DNA of 64,000 nucleotides from Arenicola marina (Eukaryota > Annelida > Polychaeta > Arenicolidae). Shown here one piece after another: positions 1 through 11,389 of the stretch (position 1 is its first letter; every line of letters begins with the position of its first letter). The notes under the pieces are model-generated. The model did no database searches, was not told the DNA's origin, and saw nothing but the letters and a program-made list of their open reading frames with translations. The stretch covers positions 12,219,059-12,283,058 of the forward strand of contig OZ025253.1 of the NCBI GenBank assembly GCA_964019135.1, in the 5' to 3' direction. The position numbers and the translations under genes were made by a program.

Positions 1-3000
1 CCTTCAAAAGCTCGGACACGCAACACCAGCGTCTGGTAAACAAAAGGTGTTGACGGGAGGTGGAGCAGTTTTCAACCGTCATATAGGGACTTGTTTTAAT
101 GGGCGGAGACCATGCGGCGCGATCGAGTGGTACGTATCATGATATCACTCCGCCCCCCTGCTACTTGTGTTCACCCAAGCACACTCGGTTGCGTCCTCGT
201 CGCGTCGAGTTTCCCACTTACGCCATATCTTCCAATCATGGGGGGTGCACTTCGAACTTCCGCCAAACAAACCTCCAATTAGGACGACTTAGTGTCTACG
301 TAAAATCTTCTTATTTGCGATATATCCTCTCGGCCTTCGCACGCAATAATCACGCTGGGCAGACGAGAAACTGAGATGGGCGTAGCAACCCCATTGGACG
401 TCACACATAAGCGGTTGCTATGAAGTTTTTCGTACATGTTATTTATGCATTCTAATTTCGTGGTAACATGAATTTGTAGGACAATTCCAATTATTCAGAC
501 AGTAATTTTCTCTCTGAATACTGAATTTCCGATTAACTCGTGGAGATGACCCAGACGCATTGTTCGAAATGTTTAAGTTTTAACATTAAGTTTTAATTTA
601 AAAGAAAGGCATATATTTTCATATTTATCTTGAGTTTAAGTAGTAAAAGCGGTCAACAATGCTGACAATTTGATGACTTAGTAAAAAAGAACGCCACTTT
701 TCCGCGCACGTACGTACCTTTACTATTCCGACAATAATACGTGTATGTCTATAAAAACCACTCCTGTTTCGTTCCAGTACATCATAATATTATCCTTATG
801 CAACAAGCACCTCATTAAATGAATTCCACTTGAGATATTTGGAAGGTTTCTCATGGGAAATAATGTTGTATTAGTAACTCTCAAATTTACCAATTCGAAT
901 TTTTTAATTACCGAGACTGGGCAATGCGACATCTTGATAATTTCAAAGATATCGCCATCCGAAATCGCCAAAAGGAAACATATAATTAGTCACCTACAGC
1001 AATCATCGGTTGACCAGTTTAAGCTTAGCGCCTGCGTTGGATTTTTCCGTTGAAGGGTAGATTAGTTTTAAAATACCTAACTGGGAGGTTTGTGAAATAT
1101 TTAGGAGAGGACGAATTATCAGTAACTCGATAGACTCAAAGTTGTTGTACGATATATCTTAGAATGTTAAGAGATTGATCACCGAGAAACCACGCATGCT
1201 GGCCTGACATTGATGGCATGCTAATACTCGCAAAATGCCTTAAACATTGAAAAAAAAAGCGACGGTAAGGGTTATGTTGTATTTCGCGAAAGGTAACTGC
1301 TATCGAATATTATGTCGAGCAATGTGAAATCGATTTAATAAGGGCGACATACCAGGAGATCAGATGCACCTATAACATGGGCCTGTTTCGATGCCATCCC
1401 CGATAAACCACATTTGGTCTACATTTCCGGACTGATGACATATTCAATGCACGTCTTATTGCGGTTTTGGTCATACAGACAAGCAGGCTGGCAATTACTA
1501 GTCCAGTTTGTTGATAAATTGCATGAATTACGCTGACAACAATGTAAGTGGAGTGGTTTTCTATTGTGAGCCTCGGTGCAGCAGATATAGCAGCCATAAG
1601 AGGCGATGACCTACTCGATCACACTGGGTTACGTAACGCGGAAGTAATTTGCCAACAGTAGGGCAACTGAAGATCTCGTCGCTCGTGAAGATCTCGTCGC
1701 TCGCGTTATCTCCTCGGGCGTTGAACAAGGGATTATGAGGCATTGATATGTTACCCATGCATGTGTCATCTCGACCTCCCATAGCCCCCACTCTCCCCCT
1801 ACTCCCACACCCGCAAAATCGGTTAATTAGAGGCATTCGAGGGGTTATGCTCAGGGAGTCCGACTCCAACGTGGGTCAGACAACACGCTGGGAGACCAGC
1901 ATTCTACACCTGACTCAGCGCGGCCCCCTGTGAGGTTAGGCCTCCTCAGTGGGTGGCCACAAGCCTCTGTAGGAGGACGAGCGTTCCCCCAGGCATGACT
2001 TACAAGAGGAAGCGGTAACTTTACTCAATTATGCTATTATTTCTGCTATCATATGCGCCCCCCCCCCCACCCCCGGCCCCCTCTTCTCCCCCTCCGCCTT
2101 GATCCCCTGGGGGTGACGCTGGAGGGGAAAATTGGGAAAGCCTATCGAAAAATCGCCAAGGGCTTGGGTGGTTGAAACATTACTATTAAAGGACCCCCCC
2201 CCCCCGCCCGCCTTCCCCCCAGCCCAAGCTCCAAATCACACTGACTCCCGCGCGTGCTCGCTTCGTGTTTTTTGTCGACCATTGTGATGAAATGCAACTG
2301 GAGACCTGTAATTACACGATATCGTTTACAAAGCCGCCTTGTATCTCACACAACAGCTTTGATCGCTTCAACAGTCCATTGTTTGCTGGTCTGTAATTTT
2401 CGACAACGTTCTGACTTCGACGGCAGTGTCATGTTTGCGGGTGACTTCAACTCAATCTCTCGTTTTGCCTCATCGTTTCGGCAGGAGGCTCTGGGCATCG
2501 CGCGCTATCAAAGACCTCTCGCTCTTTGTTCGCTTACAAAAAAATGCGTTTGAAAACCTAATAGCAACTAGCGAACCGTATTACATATGTGTTGTTAGTT
2601 GCAATACGCCTACCTCATACTGACGCCAACGGTTGTCTCTTCGTTTTGGGAAGCACCGTTCTTCATTTTTAACTCATGTATTTCTCACACCTTTGCATAA
2701 GTAGTCAACATCGTGGAAATATGCTCCATGCGACTTTATAACATCATATGGGTTTCATGTTCCCAAAAAGCAGTCAATTTACCAATACGGTAAAAAATGT
2801 GCATGAAATCAACATATAAAACATATTTCACAAGTAGATTTAGGCACCTATCTAGCGCATCCTATACCATTTTTTGCTCACGTACAATGAATCCATTTCA
2901 CTGCGGATATGTTTTCTAGAGGGACTTTGTTGGTCAACAGTTATAATTGTTTAAAGAGTGCAATGCGGTTGATAGGGTAAATTCAAACTAGAGAAAAGTT

Positions 3001-3174
3001 TAAACGAAGGTTTCCTGTATTTGTGTCTTGAACTTGTTGGAAATCAACTGCCATATCAAGCGCCGTGCTTCACATATTGCGTGGTATCTGCGTTCACCAA
3101 TTTCCCAGTTCCAGAACATGTACAAAACAGGACACTTTTTGGGCAATATTCGATAACATAGACGAGACACCTAC
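1..3174. other. Intron or 3' flank of the homeobox gene; no exon found
   Basis: The splice donor at 3174 on the minus strand opens an intron that should run leftward. I searched the minus strand for a second homeodomain exon (W-F-Q-N-R-R-A-K-W) and found none, so it probably lies beyond position 1. The stretch holds C-rich tracts near 2058-2075 and 2193-2210 and a short direct duplication of GAAGATCTCGTCGCTC near 1670-1705. The open frames here are short and show no domain. Confidence 0.5.
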
Positions 3175-4247
3175 CTGGACTCTGGCTTCCGTCAAGCCCA
3201 CTTTGTCGGCAATTTGCTCCCTCATGGTACAGTCCGGATAGTGTGTATGTTGGAACACCACCTCAAGCTCGTGAAGCTGCGCCGCGGAAAAAGTAGTTCG
3301 GTTGCGACGCTGTTTCTTATTCAAACTGAATATATCGCTGTCGAAGTCTATATCGTTGCTGCTTGCCATATCCGCCATGGTGTCGCAGGGTGGGGACAGG
3401 CGATCGTCAGGGACGGAAAAGGCGGATGTTTCCTTGTCCGCGTCCAAAGTGCGTGAAACCTGTTGCTGCGGTGCATATTGTATCCCTGCGCCAATGGTGG
3501 CCGCGTCCAGATGACTTTCAGCGTGTAGATTGTTCTTAAACGTTGCATATTCATGAGACGGCAATACGGACATCCGGTCGGCCTCGCGAAGAGCGCCCCC
3601 TGTCGGCGAGCCGTTGGTAACTGTCACGGGATTTTCAGCTGTGTCTTCGTACGGCCGAAAGCTGATGCGGGGTCGCTTTTGTGACGTCACTACCGCCGAT
3701 GGAACGGGCGCGGTAACTGCCTTCGGCAAATGTGTGGAAGACCCCAACTTGTCGGCTGATTTATTTAAATATACATTTTTTGGGCCTCTAACTTCATTGT
3801 CGGTTTCAGATACCTGAAGCCGGGGTTCGTTATGGTAGCTTGAGCGATAATTCGAGGCCGTAGGGTGGTTAGGTTGGGAGCCTTCCGGTACAGAGAACTG
3901 GGGGTGAGAATGTTCAGAGGGCGATAGAAGGTATTCCCTCCCCGGCGAGGCTTGGCATTGGACTTTAAGGGGTGAGACCTTGAGATGAGCCTTCTTGGTG
4001 TGGGACACTTTGAGGGGTGAAAACTTGGAGTGGGATATCGGAGAATGTGACCGTTTCAGGGGTGAAAACCTGGAGTGGGATGTCTTAGAGTGGGACGGCC
4101 TGATGGGTGAGGCCGGGGGTCGAACGTGTTCCGGGGGTGAGGCCTGAGGGTGGCCAGACCCAGCGTTCCCGGAGTACAGAGCGGTATCCAGGGGGTGACC
4201 CACTTGCAGCGGCCAGGAAGTTGTCACCGCATCGTCCCATGAATCTC
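3175..4247 (-). CDS. Homeobox gene exon 2 (linker plus homeodomain positions 1-46)
   Basis: The acceptor is AAACAG|GAGATTC with a poor pyrimidine tract, and the donor is GTCCAG|GTAGGT at phase 0. Reading from the acceptor gives [14 protein letters not shown] and stays open to the donor. It carries the SPLK/SHSK repeats and the N-terminal 46 homeodomain residues, including F8 and the RRNR arm. There is no in-frame ATG near the acceptor, so the exon needs the upstream exon. Confidence 0.85.
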
Positions 4248-6134
4248 CTGTTTAATAATTTTAAAAGGGGTACCAAAATGAACATAAACAGAGCTTAAAA
4301 TTTAAAATGTAAGATCAAAGAAGCACGACAATATGGGTAGTTTTTATGCCCAGATCATATAAGCAAGATAATATTGATTCCATGCCAAAGTCATATCCAT
4401 ACCGATATCGTCGTGACGGCTAAACATGTTATTTAGATATATTTAAATATAATCGAGTCTTGACTGAGCTTCAGTGGTGTTCGGATTCCAAGCCATTGGT
4501 CTGTGGCTTGGTTGAATTAACGATATGAAACTTAGGCAGCGTTGATAGTCATCATTTCACCAATTCATTATTAGCCCTTTATTATATATATGTTTCAATG
4601 AATTGTGTTGCGTAAGCATGATTGCCAGGAATGCTTATAATTCAATAAACGTATATGTCAAGAGATTACTATTATCAAATGAGCGGCATAAGGACAATGC
4701 ATTTTACTGTCCTTACTTCCCAAAAATAATAATTAAATATATATTTGTCGTGAAAGCAAGGTTCGTTGAGCATTATCCACGCTTAATAATACAGGCTTTT
4801 GCACCCTGAAATGGCTCCGATTATTTGGTCGCGTCATTCGCTGGCATTTGTTGGGGAGATCCGATTTTTGGCATTTCAAATCGTACGCCCCCCACAGCTT
4901 AAAGCCGAATTATGCGCGATGTCAGTCCCGTCTGTTATCCACAGTTTATTTATTATGATCTCAATATTTGTTCGATTGCCTCATTTCACAAAGTTGTATA
5001 TTGATTATTGTATTTACTGTTCGTGAGTTAAAACATACATGCAGCGATTGTACAAGCGTGACCAATTGTGATTCATTATTTCCTATATAATAAATCATAA
5101 TAAATTATTGTATATAAAAAAACAACGGACCTTTCGCTTGAAATATACTAAAACTAATTATTTTACCTATTATTGGCTGAAAGCATACGGTAAGCGTGCG
5201 ATACTTTTTTTTTTTTTTTTTTTGGATAATGGCTTTGATAAATTAATGTATGTATTTCACTTGTTTTTGTGTAGTATTCACTTGTTTTATGCAATATGTG
5301 CTTAAATTTTACACATATTCATGTACATAATCTAAAGTATATAATTTGCTAAATTGATTTGTTTTAATTTACCTCATCTCTTATCATATTCTTCGTTAAG
5401 AAATATGTAATTATCCTTTCTTTTAAGTGTATTGTTTTCGTAAACTCGAACTAACCAGATCCATGGCAGAAATCTCATATGTATCTTTGTATAAATCAAA
5501 AAATGGTTTTTGTTTAGTTTGCTCACTGTTCTCTTTCAACTTTTTTTTGTTTTTTTTACGTTTGGATATTGAGATATTTAGATCCAAATTACAGGTGGCC
5601 CTTACGCTAGTGGCCCAGGCTGGCCTTAGTTGGGGTCTCTGTTACCATGTGTGCTATACTTTTAATTATGTTTTGTTACTGCGATTTTTTTTTTGACATG
5701 ACTTAAGCATCTGAAGTGAGAAGTTGCGACTCACCACAGACATCGACATCGCTCTCCGGGTCAGAGTCCAGAGTCCCGGAATCCACTTCTGGGGAGGACA
5801 CAGTTTCGAGTGACGTCACCCCAGTGTCGTCATTGTCACTGCAACCCAATGACGTCACTCCAGTGTCGTCATTGTCGCTATTGTAGCCGTCGTATGACGT
5901 CATTACTGGATCGTCTCTGACGTCACAACACCTGGGAGGAGACGCACAGGTGTCGATAGCGGTGTCGGATCGGGCCGCCGTGCAACGCGACTCGCCCTCT
6001 ACCCGGCACATGGCTCTATGGTTCTCATGATCAGTAAAAGTATGACTGAACTTTGTCTGTGGTTGCTGCAGCCCGCATTCAGCCGCCGCCAGGGGATCCA
6101 CCGAGGAGACATAATCTTCCATTTGTTGAGCCAT
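3175..6134 (-). CDS. Paired-like (PRD class) homeobox transcription factor, 5' part
   Basis: Two exons (5735-6134, 3175-4247) join in frame: the first ends after one base of a codon (TGT G|GTGAGT) and the second starts with the other two (CAG|GA GAT TCA). The 490 or so visible residues are mostly disordered. An acidic region has the repeat [10 protein letters not shown] twice (about residues 90-115). A Ser/His/Lys region repeats the motif [12 protein letters not shown] several times (about 160-205). Then comes the start of a homeodomain: [19 protein letters not shown], then HTHYPD and EARVQ. The exon ends at homeodomain position 46/47, an intron site common in PRD-class genes. The family is a nuclear DNA-binding regulator. 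LHELE and THYPD resemble ISX, Drgx and Alx-type genes, but the family cannot be fixed without the second half and residue 50. The 3' exon is missing from the window. Confidence 0.85.
4248..5734 (-). other. Intron 1 of the homeobox gene
   Basis: AT-rich sequence with an A/T homopolymer near 5200-5223. Its ends match GTGAGT and AAACAG on the minus strand. I see no other exon or repeat in it. Confidence 0.6.
5735..6134 (-). CDS. Homeobox gene exon 1 (acidic N-terminus)
   Basis: The chosen start is ATG at 6134 ([11 protein letters not shown]). An upstream in-frame start near 6200 would add a hydrophobic stretch unlike a nuclear factor. The exon encodes an acidic Ser/Asp-rich region with an internal tandem repeat ([10 protein letters not shown] twice) and ends DPESDVDVC. 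The donor TGTG|GTGAGT gives phase 1, matching the acceptor at 4247. Without splicing the frame stops at 5703, only eleven codons later. Confidence 0.7.
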
Positions 6135-8379
6135 ATCTCTTCTTTTTTTCAAAAATACAAGGAACAAATTCAAATTTACGCAGATAGTATAAACTAACAC
6201 CCGGCTACTGCGTAAAACTGGGTTAATCGCGCGGTATTCCTTTACGAATTACAGCCAAGATACTAGTTCGTATTCTGCAGTTTTCCTCACAGAGCAGTCA
6301 CACATGACTTCTGTGGATGGCAGAAAATAAAGAACTGACGATGACGAGTAAATTGAATCCACTTATACACGTGGGACGCCAAGTACAGCTCTGTGGGGAC
6401 AAGGCTGGTGGAGGCTGACCATTGGTTGAGCGGACCGTCCTCCGGGGAATCAGCCTTTCTATTGGGGGATCGGGGCAGACACTGTGTGTAAAACATTCGT
6501 GTGTGTAATAATCACCTGAGTGAGCGAGTGATATAGTATCAAGGGCTATTCAACGCGGACCCCTCGCTGTGGGACTGACACTGCGGTCAGCCAAGCGTTA
6601 AATCACAGCCTTTATTACAGCATTAACTGCTGAAGTGCCCCCCACTCGGCGGCAAACAATGATGACCCCCCACCCCCCTCCCCCACCTCCTCCCCTCTCG
6701 TCTGACCTACCCCCTCCACCCTTGCTCGTCGTCTTGACCCCGTCTTAACCCAGAAGGGGCTCCCGGTGAGTTAATTGGGCACCACACCCTGTGGATACAC
6801 ACATAGGCTGCTTCTACCCGCTGCATGTCGGGTATAATCTTCTCCCCACGACAAGGGTACCGTGAACCTGTCCCTCGTCTCTACCCCACCCCACTCCACC
6901 CCACTACCCCACCCCACCCCACCCTCCTTCATGTCGTGCCTGGCTGCCACCGTCACTCCCTGCGTTGCCTCCCCCAACAGCCTACCTTGTGCCATCAACC
7001 GCGCCGACCTATCTCACTTTCGACGTCTCCGAGACTCGTTTCGTCCAGTAGGAGTTGTCTTGGTGGACCGTGCAGTGTTGTGATTGGCTGAGGTTCAATG
7101 TGGGCGGGGCGGATTCGGTTCAACCGACCAATTAAGGGTTCAGAATAAACCGCAAGGCATTTAGCGCGTTTGCGGTCACTATCAACAGTTTAGAGTGGAC
7201 CTATACACTTCAGAATATCATCACCATTCACCACTGATTATGCAACGCATTGTGTCCCTCCCGACCCATCACATTTCGACAGATAATCAACCAGTCCATC
7301 GGGAAAATCCCTAATTACAGTACATACAACCATGTATTCACGAGAAATCATTTCAATACATGCACTCCGCTCTGAAATCTTGCGGCCCCTGGGCATATTG
7401 GATGAGGACAAATTATTCTGATGACGTTATACCTCTAACTAGAGATATTCATTCTTACGCAAGCGAGTATCCAGTGGGGTAGCTTTGTGGCTAGAACACT
7501 GCCCCCCCCCCCCTGCTGACGCCCCTCCCCCCCTGCTGACCCCCCCCCCCCCACCCCGCATGAACCCATCCATGGGTCTCCGGCCTAACTTCATGTACAT
7601 GGGGAAAGCGATCGCACCATCGAAGCCCCCCCGCCCCCGGTAGTAGTATCATGAACCCGCCTGTATTAAGTGACGCACCCAAGAGAGGGCGACAGGCCGC
7701 CGAATGAATGATCGGTTTTCTTAAACTGCTAGAGTTTCGCCGTAAAATGGGTGTCGCCCATGACTTGAGTATCGGGTTTAAAAGTTTTCCACTTCTTCTC
7801 AAAGATTGTTTTATATCATATCTTATGGAATTACCTGATATGATATACCTTTCTATCTGATGCTATTTACTGATCATGATCACCAATGCCGATATGTGTA
7901 TTCAAGGACCTACAATAGCATATATATTTTTTTGTTTTCGCTACCAACAAAATATGGTGTCCGCTCAGGACCTAATCAAAGCGTGGATGCCCCCCCCCCC
8001 CCCCAACACCCACGTCTCTCCTTCTGCCTATCCACTTCTCTCCCCTGTATTCCCGGAGTTGCACCAGGCCCATGTCAGACCCGCTCGGTTGTCCCATATT
8101 AGTCCGCAAGATTTTGGTATGGAAGCGAGGAAACGATGCCCTAATATGTACATGTATAGTCATTATTTCATTTGTCCTGATTTACAAGCCTCAAAATCAC
8201 TAAGGGTTGACTTTACCCCGCATAGACAACCCATAGATAGTCTCAAACATAACTAGAACATAGTTTTCTTATAGATCTTATAGACAAGGGGGCCTGACGG
8301 AGGGAGGGGGAGGGGGGGGGGTCATGTACAAAATATGAAGGTGTTAATGTTACTTTACTTAGTCACGTTCAGATTTGAG
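6135..8379. other. Intergenic DNA between two minus-strand genes, C-rich tracts
   Basis: No supported exon. It holds a CCCCA/CCCCT-rich stretch (about 6655-6725 and 6880-6930), poly-C tracts (7501-7555 and 7990-8002) and a GC-box-like GGGCGGGGCGG near 7103. The region just upstream of 6134 should contain the homeobox promoter, but no clear TATA or initiator is visible. Confidence 0.4.
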
Positions 8380-8615
8380 GCCGGCCCGGTAGCTCAGTGG
8401 GCTAGAGCGCTCCACTGTAATGCTCTGGCTACCTGAGATCTTTGGATCGATGGTTCGAGCCCCGCTGTGGCCAGGTCTGTGTGGTCGCAGGATAAAGATC
8501 CTTCGTAAAGAGTAGGGGTTACCCCCGGGGACAAGGCTCGACTCTCCCCTCCTTATCCCATTGACTCGATATGACCAAAAGTGGTTAAAGCGTCCTGAAT
8601 ATACAACCAATCAAA
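8380..8615 (+). mobile_element. tRNA-derived SINE, family 1, copy a
   Basis: It starts with a tRNA-like head: box A GGTAGCTCAGTGGGCTAGAG and box B GGTTCGAGCCC. A body follows with GTCGCAGGATAAAGATC, AAAGAGTAGGGGTTACCC and GATATGACCAAAAGTGG, then a CAACCAA-type tail. Two further copies with the same body lie at 36667 and 42176, so this is a dispersed element and not a tRNA gene. Confidence 0.85.
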
Positions 8616-8971
8616 GATTTGGGGGCTTTGTCTGAAGATGCAAATGCCTAACCGGAACACGACGTACTCATGATATCCCCACACAAGAGGACAACGCCAT
8701 TTCATAAAATAATTTATTACATTACGTCAAAATCAGGTGATGTAAAACACATCACGGGTCAAACGAAGGGTATAGATTTAATACATTTAACTCAAGTGGC
8801 CAAAATGTGCCATTTTATATGAGCAAAAAATATAATACATCAATATCAATAGAAAAATAGTACCATACATTGAGTATATTGTTTCATATTAAACATAGGC
8901 TCTTGATAAAAACCTTTGGAAATTTCACTGTCATGTAGCAGTCGCGGTTGGGAAGATGACTGGTCTATAGT

Positions 8972-9119
8972 CAGGGGCGTAGCCAGCCGTACGCACGTAC
9001 GCATGTGCGTACACATTGGGCTGTGCCGGAAAGTGCAGTCCGGTTGTTCGGGAGTATTAATTTTTCATTTCATGTGCAGCAGGTGCGCACACTTGCTCAA
9101 GTCCCTGGCTACGCCCCTG
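8972..9119. mobile_element. Short foldback MITE, hAT-like ends
   Basis: The ends are perfect 15-bp inverted repeats, CAGGGGCGTAGCCAG and its complement. CAGGGGCGTAGCCAG-type termini are typical of non-autonomous hAT elements in many animals. The 148-bp element has no coding capacity. No clean 8-bp target duplication is visible, so the insertion is probably old. Confidence 0.75.
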
Positions 9120-9164
9120 ATAGCCGTAATCAAACACACACAAAAATACGCCAATACAAAATGG

Positions 9165-9375
9165 TACCAAGATTGTCTGGAGTTGGCTGGTCTATAATGG
9201 TGATTGACGGTAAACGCCGGGACAAACTCATAGCGAAACTGCCTAGAGGGTTTTGGTCTATAGTGGTGATTGTCCGTAAACGCCGGGACAAACTCATAAC
9301 GAAACTGCCTGGAGGGTCTTGGTCAATAGTGGTGATTGTCGGTAAACGCCGAGACAAACTCGTACCAAGATCGTC
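9165..9375. repeat. Three tandem copies of a ~60-bp unit
   Basis: Each unit contains TAGTGGTGATTG and GTAAACGCCGGGACAAACTC with a few substitutions. The open frames across it on both strands are products of the repetition. Confidence 0.8.
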
Positions 9376-10073
9376 AGTTGGCCATCGGCCGAAGCCGGCA
9401 TCAAATCAAGAGGTACCAGTATACCTAACGTGAACCAGTGAGCGCACTTAACGGTTACTGTCTCCTGCAACACATGAACCCGTCCCTGCTACTACTGGCT
9501 CCCTGTTCAGCAATGGCAGCCATCACATCACAACACAGTATACAGCTAATATCCCCAACAACCTTTTTTGTCAGAATTTGGCGTATCTGGCAACTCAACT
9601 GTCAGTTCGGCGAGAAGGACCCAATCGCTCCGTATACATGTCATGTTTTTGTCTATTTTAGTAAAACCCCATTCATGGAAATATTGTACAGTATTTGAGT
9701 TTTCTCATATTACAAATTATCTTTTAATAATGATTAAGTTCATAACACCCTTCCCGTTTCCTGGTCAAATCTGAAGTTAAGAAGATTAACAAGAGGTCTT
9801 ATATCGCAAAGTCTGATAATAGTCTTAAGTTTAGTCACTAGTCATAACATCAAATTCCAATATCGTAAACAAAATACATATTTTTTAATACACGAAAACA
9901 TGTTTTATGGTAAACCATGGTATGCCTGCAAATAGACATATGTACAAAATATAGTATATAACTAACTAGATATCAAAGGTTTGGTTCAAAATTGAATTCA
10001 TGATTGTCATCTAAACTCTAAAGACTTTGATTAAATGTTGGCTAAGACGAAGTTGAGCTTAAATATAAGTTTC
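9376..10073. other. AT-rich 3' flank of the ankyrin-C2 gene
   Basis: AT-rich DNA downstream (minus strand) of the stop codon at 10074, likely including the 3' UTR. I see no domain or repeat. Confidence 0.4.
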
Positions 10074-11389
10074 CTAGAACTGAGATTCACTAAAGCACCC
10101 TGCGCTTTCGGTCGTGTTATTATTGTGCTCTGCAGATCGTTTAGGGTTACTCCCAGGGGTCACATGTACCAGCGGTTGTGTTTCCAAGGCAACAGGACGC
10201 CGTCCCCGAGATGGTTCCGTTCGTTGAGGTTCAAGCCCGGTAGGATGCGGGACAACATTTTTCAGTGATGGTGACGTATTCAGATTGAAATCTCGCGCAT
10301 TTTCGTCAATTGTCTCGCAGCTAGCTACTGCCTCGGTATGAGCTTTTAAGCCATATTCCGCCTTGGTCATTGGACGTCTTTGGTCGGGGGTGTGTAATAT
10401 CTTTGGTGCGGGGTTGCTGCGGTCTTTGACACAGGGTTTGTCTCGCATGTTAGGTAGACGGCGGCTCGTGGTGGATCGCGGGCGGGTCGATGTGACGTCA
10501 CTTCCACCGTGAACGCCCGCGATAGGCCCTGAGTGAGGAGTCTCCGACGTTAATTCAATACTTGTCGCGGAGTGAATCTGAACCTCAACCAACTCCGATT
10601 GCCTAGGCAACGTCACTTCTCCGCCGCGATCAGCGCCACGCAGCGGCGACCCGGAAAACAAAGTCTCCATTTTATCCAGATCGCTCGCGATGCTGTCGAT
10701 TTCAATGCTGGTTGACCTTGAGGTTGACCTCGACATGGCGACCCCGCCTGACCTCTCCGCCTCTTGGATGACGGCGATTTCCCGAAGCGCCATCTGAAGG
10801 TCAAGGTCCTCCTCCTCCTCGGGCACCGTGACCTCGATAGAAGGTAGGCCAACCCCACCCGAACTCTCCACAGTCACAAGGTCAAGGTCCGACTCGCTGC
10901 GGGTCCGTATTCCGTGGTAGGGTACCGCCCAGGTGTGTTTTGCGGAGGGCGCTGGCCCCAAGCTACGGATGCTGTTGGCGGGGCTGAGGCCGAGACCGCG
11001 ACCCGGGTACACCGTCATACTGCTGGGGAGCCCCGCACTGCTGCAAGTCTCCAACGGGAAGGCGGTTCTCACCAGGAGGCGCGTCGCTCGGGCCAGCGGC
11101 ATATTCCACCGGCCGACGGAGAAGCTGCGGCGCGAGTATCGCTGTCTGAGACACAGCTCCAAGTGCACCTGCCGCTCCGCAATCTCCGACCGCGAGAGGT
11201 CGCTGTACTCAAGAGCGCGACTGAAGCGAAAAGTAGCAGGCTTCAGAATCACGCTCCCGCTGCGGATGTCACGTGACTCGAGACCAGCGGCGTCCGGCCG
11301 TACCTCCTCCGTCCTCCGCTTGGTGGCCTTTCGATTGTCCGGAAGTAGGTAAGTCTTCACGTAGATGGCGCTGATCGTGGACGAATCCG
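10074..11389 (-). CDS. Ankyrin-C2 gene last exon (C2 second half and tail)
   Basis: The acceptor is TTTTTACAG|CGGATTC. The exon begins in the middle of the C2 domain (DSSTISAIYVKTYLLPD) and continues through ALEYSDLSRSEIAERQVHLE. A roughly 310-residue low-complexity tail has acidic EEEEDLDLQ and several Ser/Arg runs. It ends CFSESQF at a stop. The in-frame Met at 11474 is intronic. Confidence 0.85.

Noticed and set aside
98-374. 91-codon frame near the left edge
   Set aside because: No splice sites, domain or codon bias; consistent with chance.
8380-8460. Functional tRNA gene
   Set aside because: A and B boxes are present but no cloverleaf closes; the same body recurs at two other sites, so it is a SINE.
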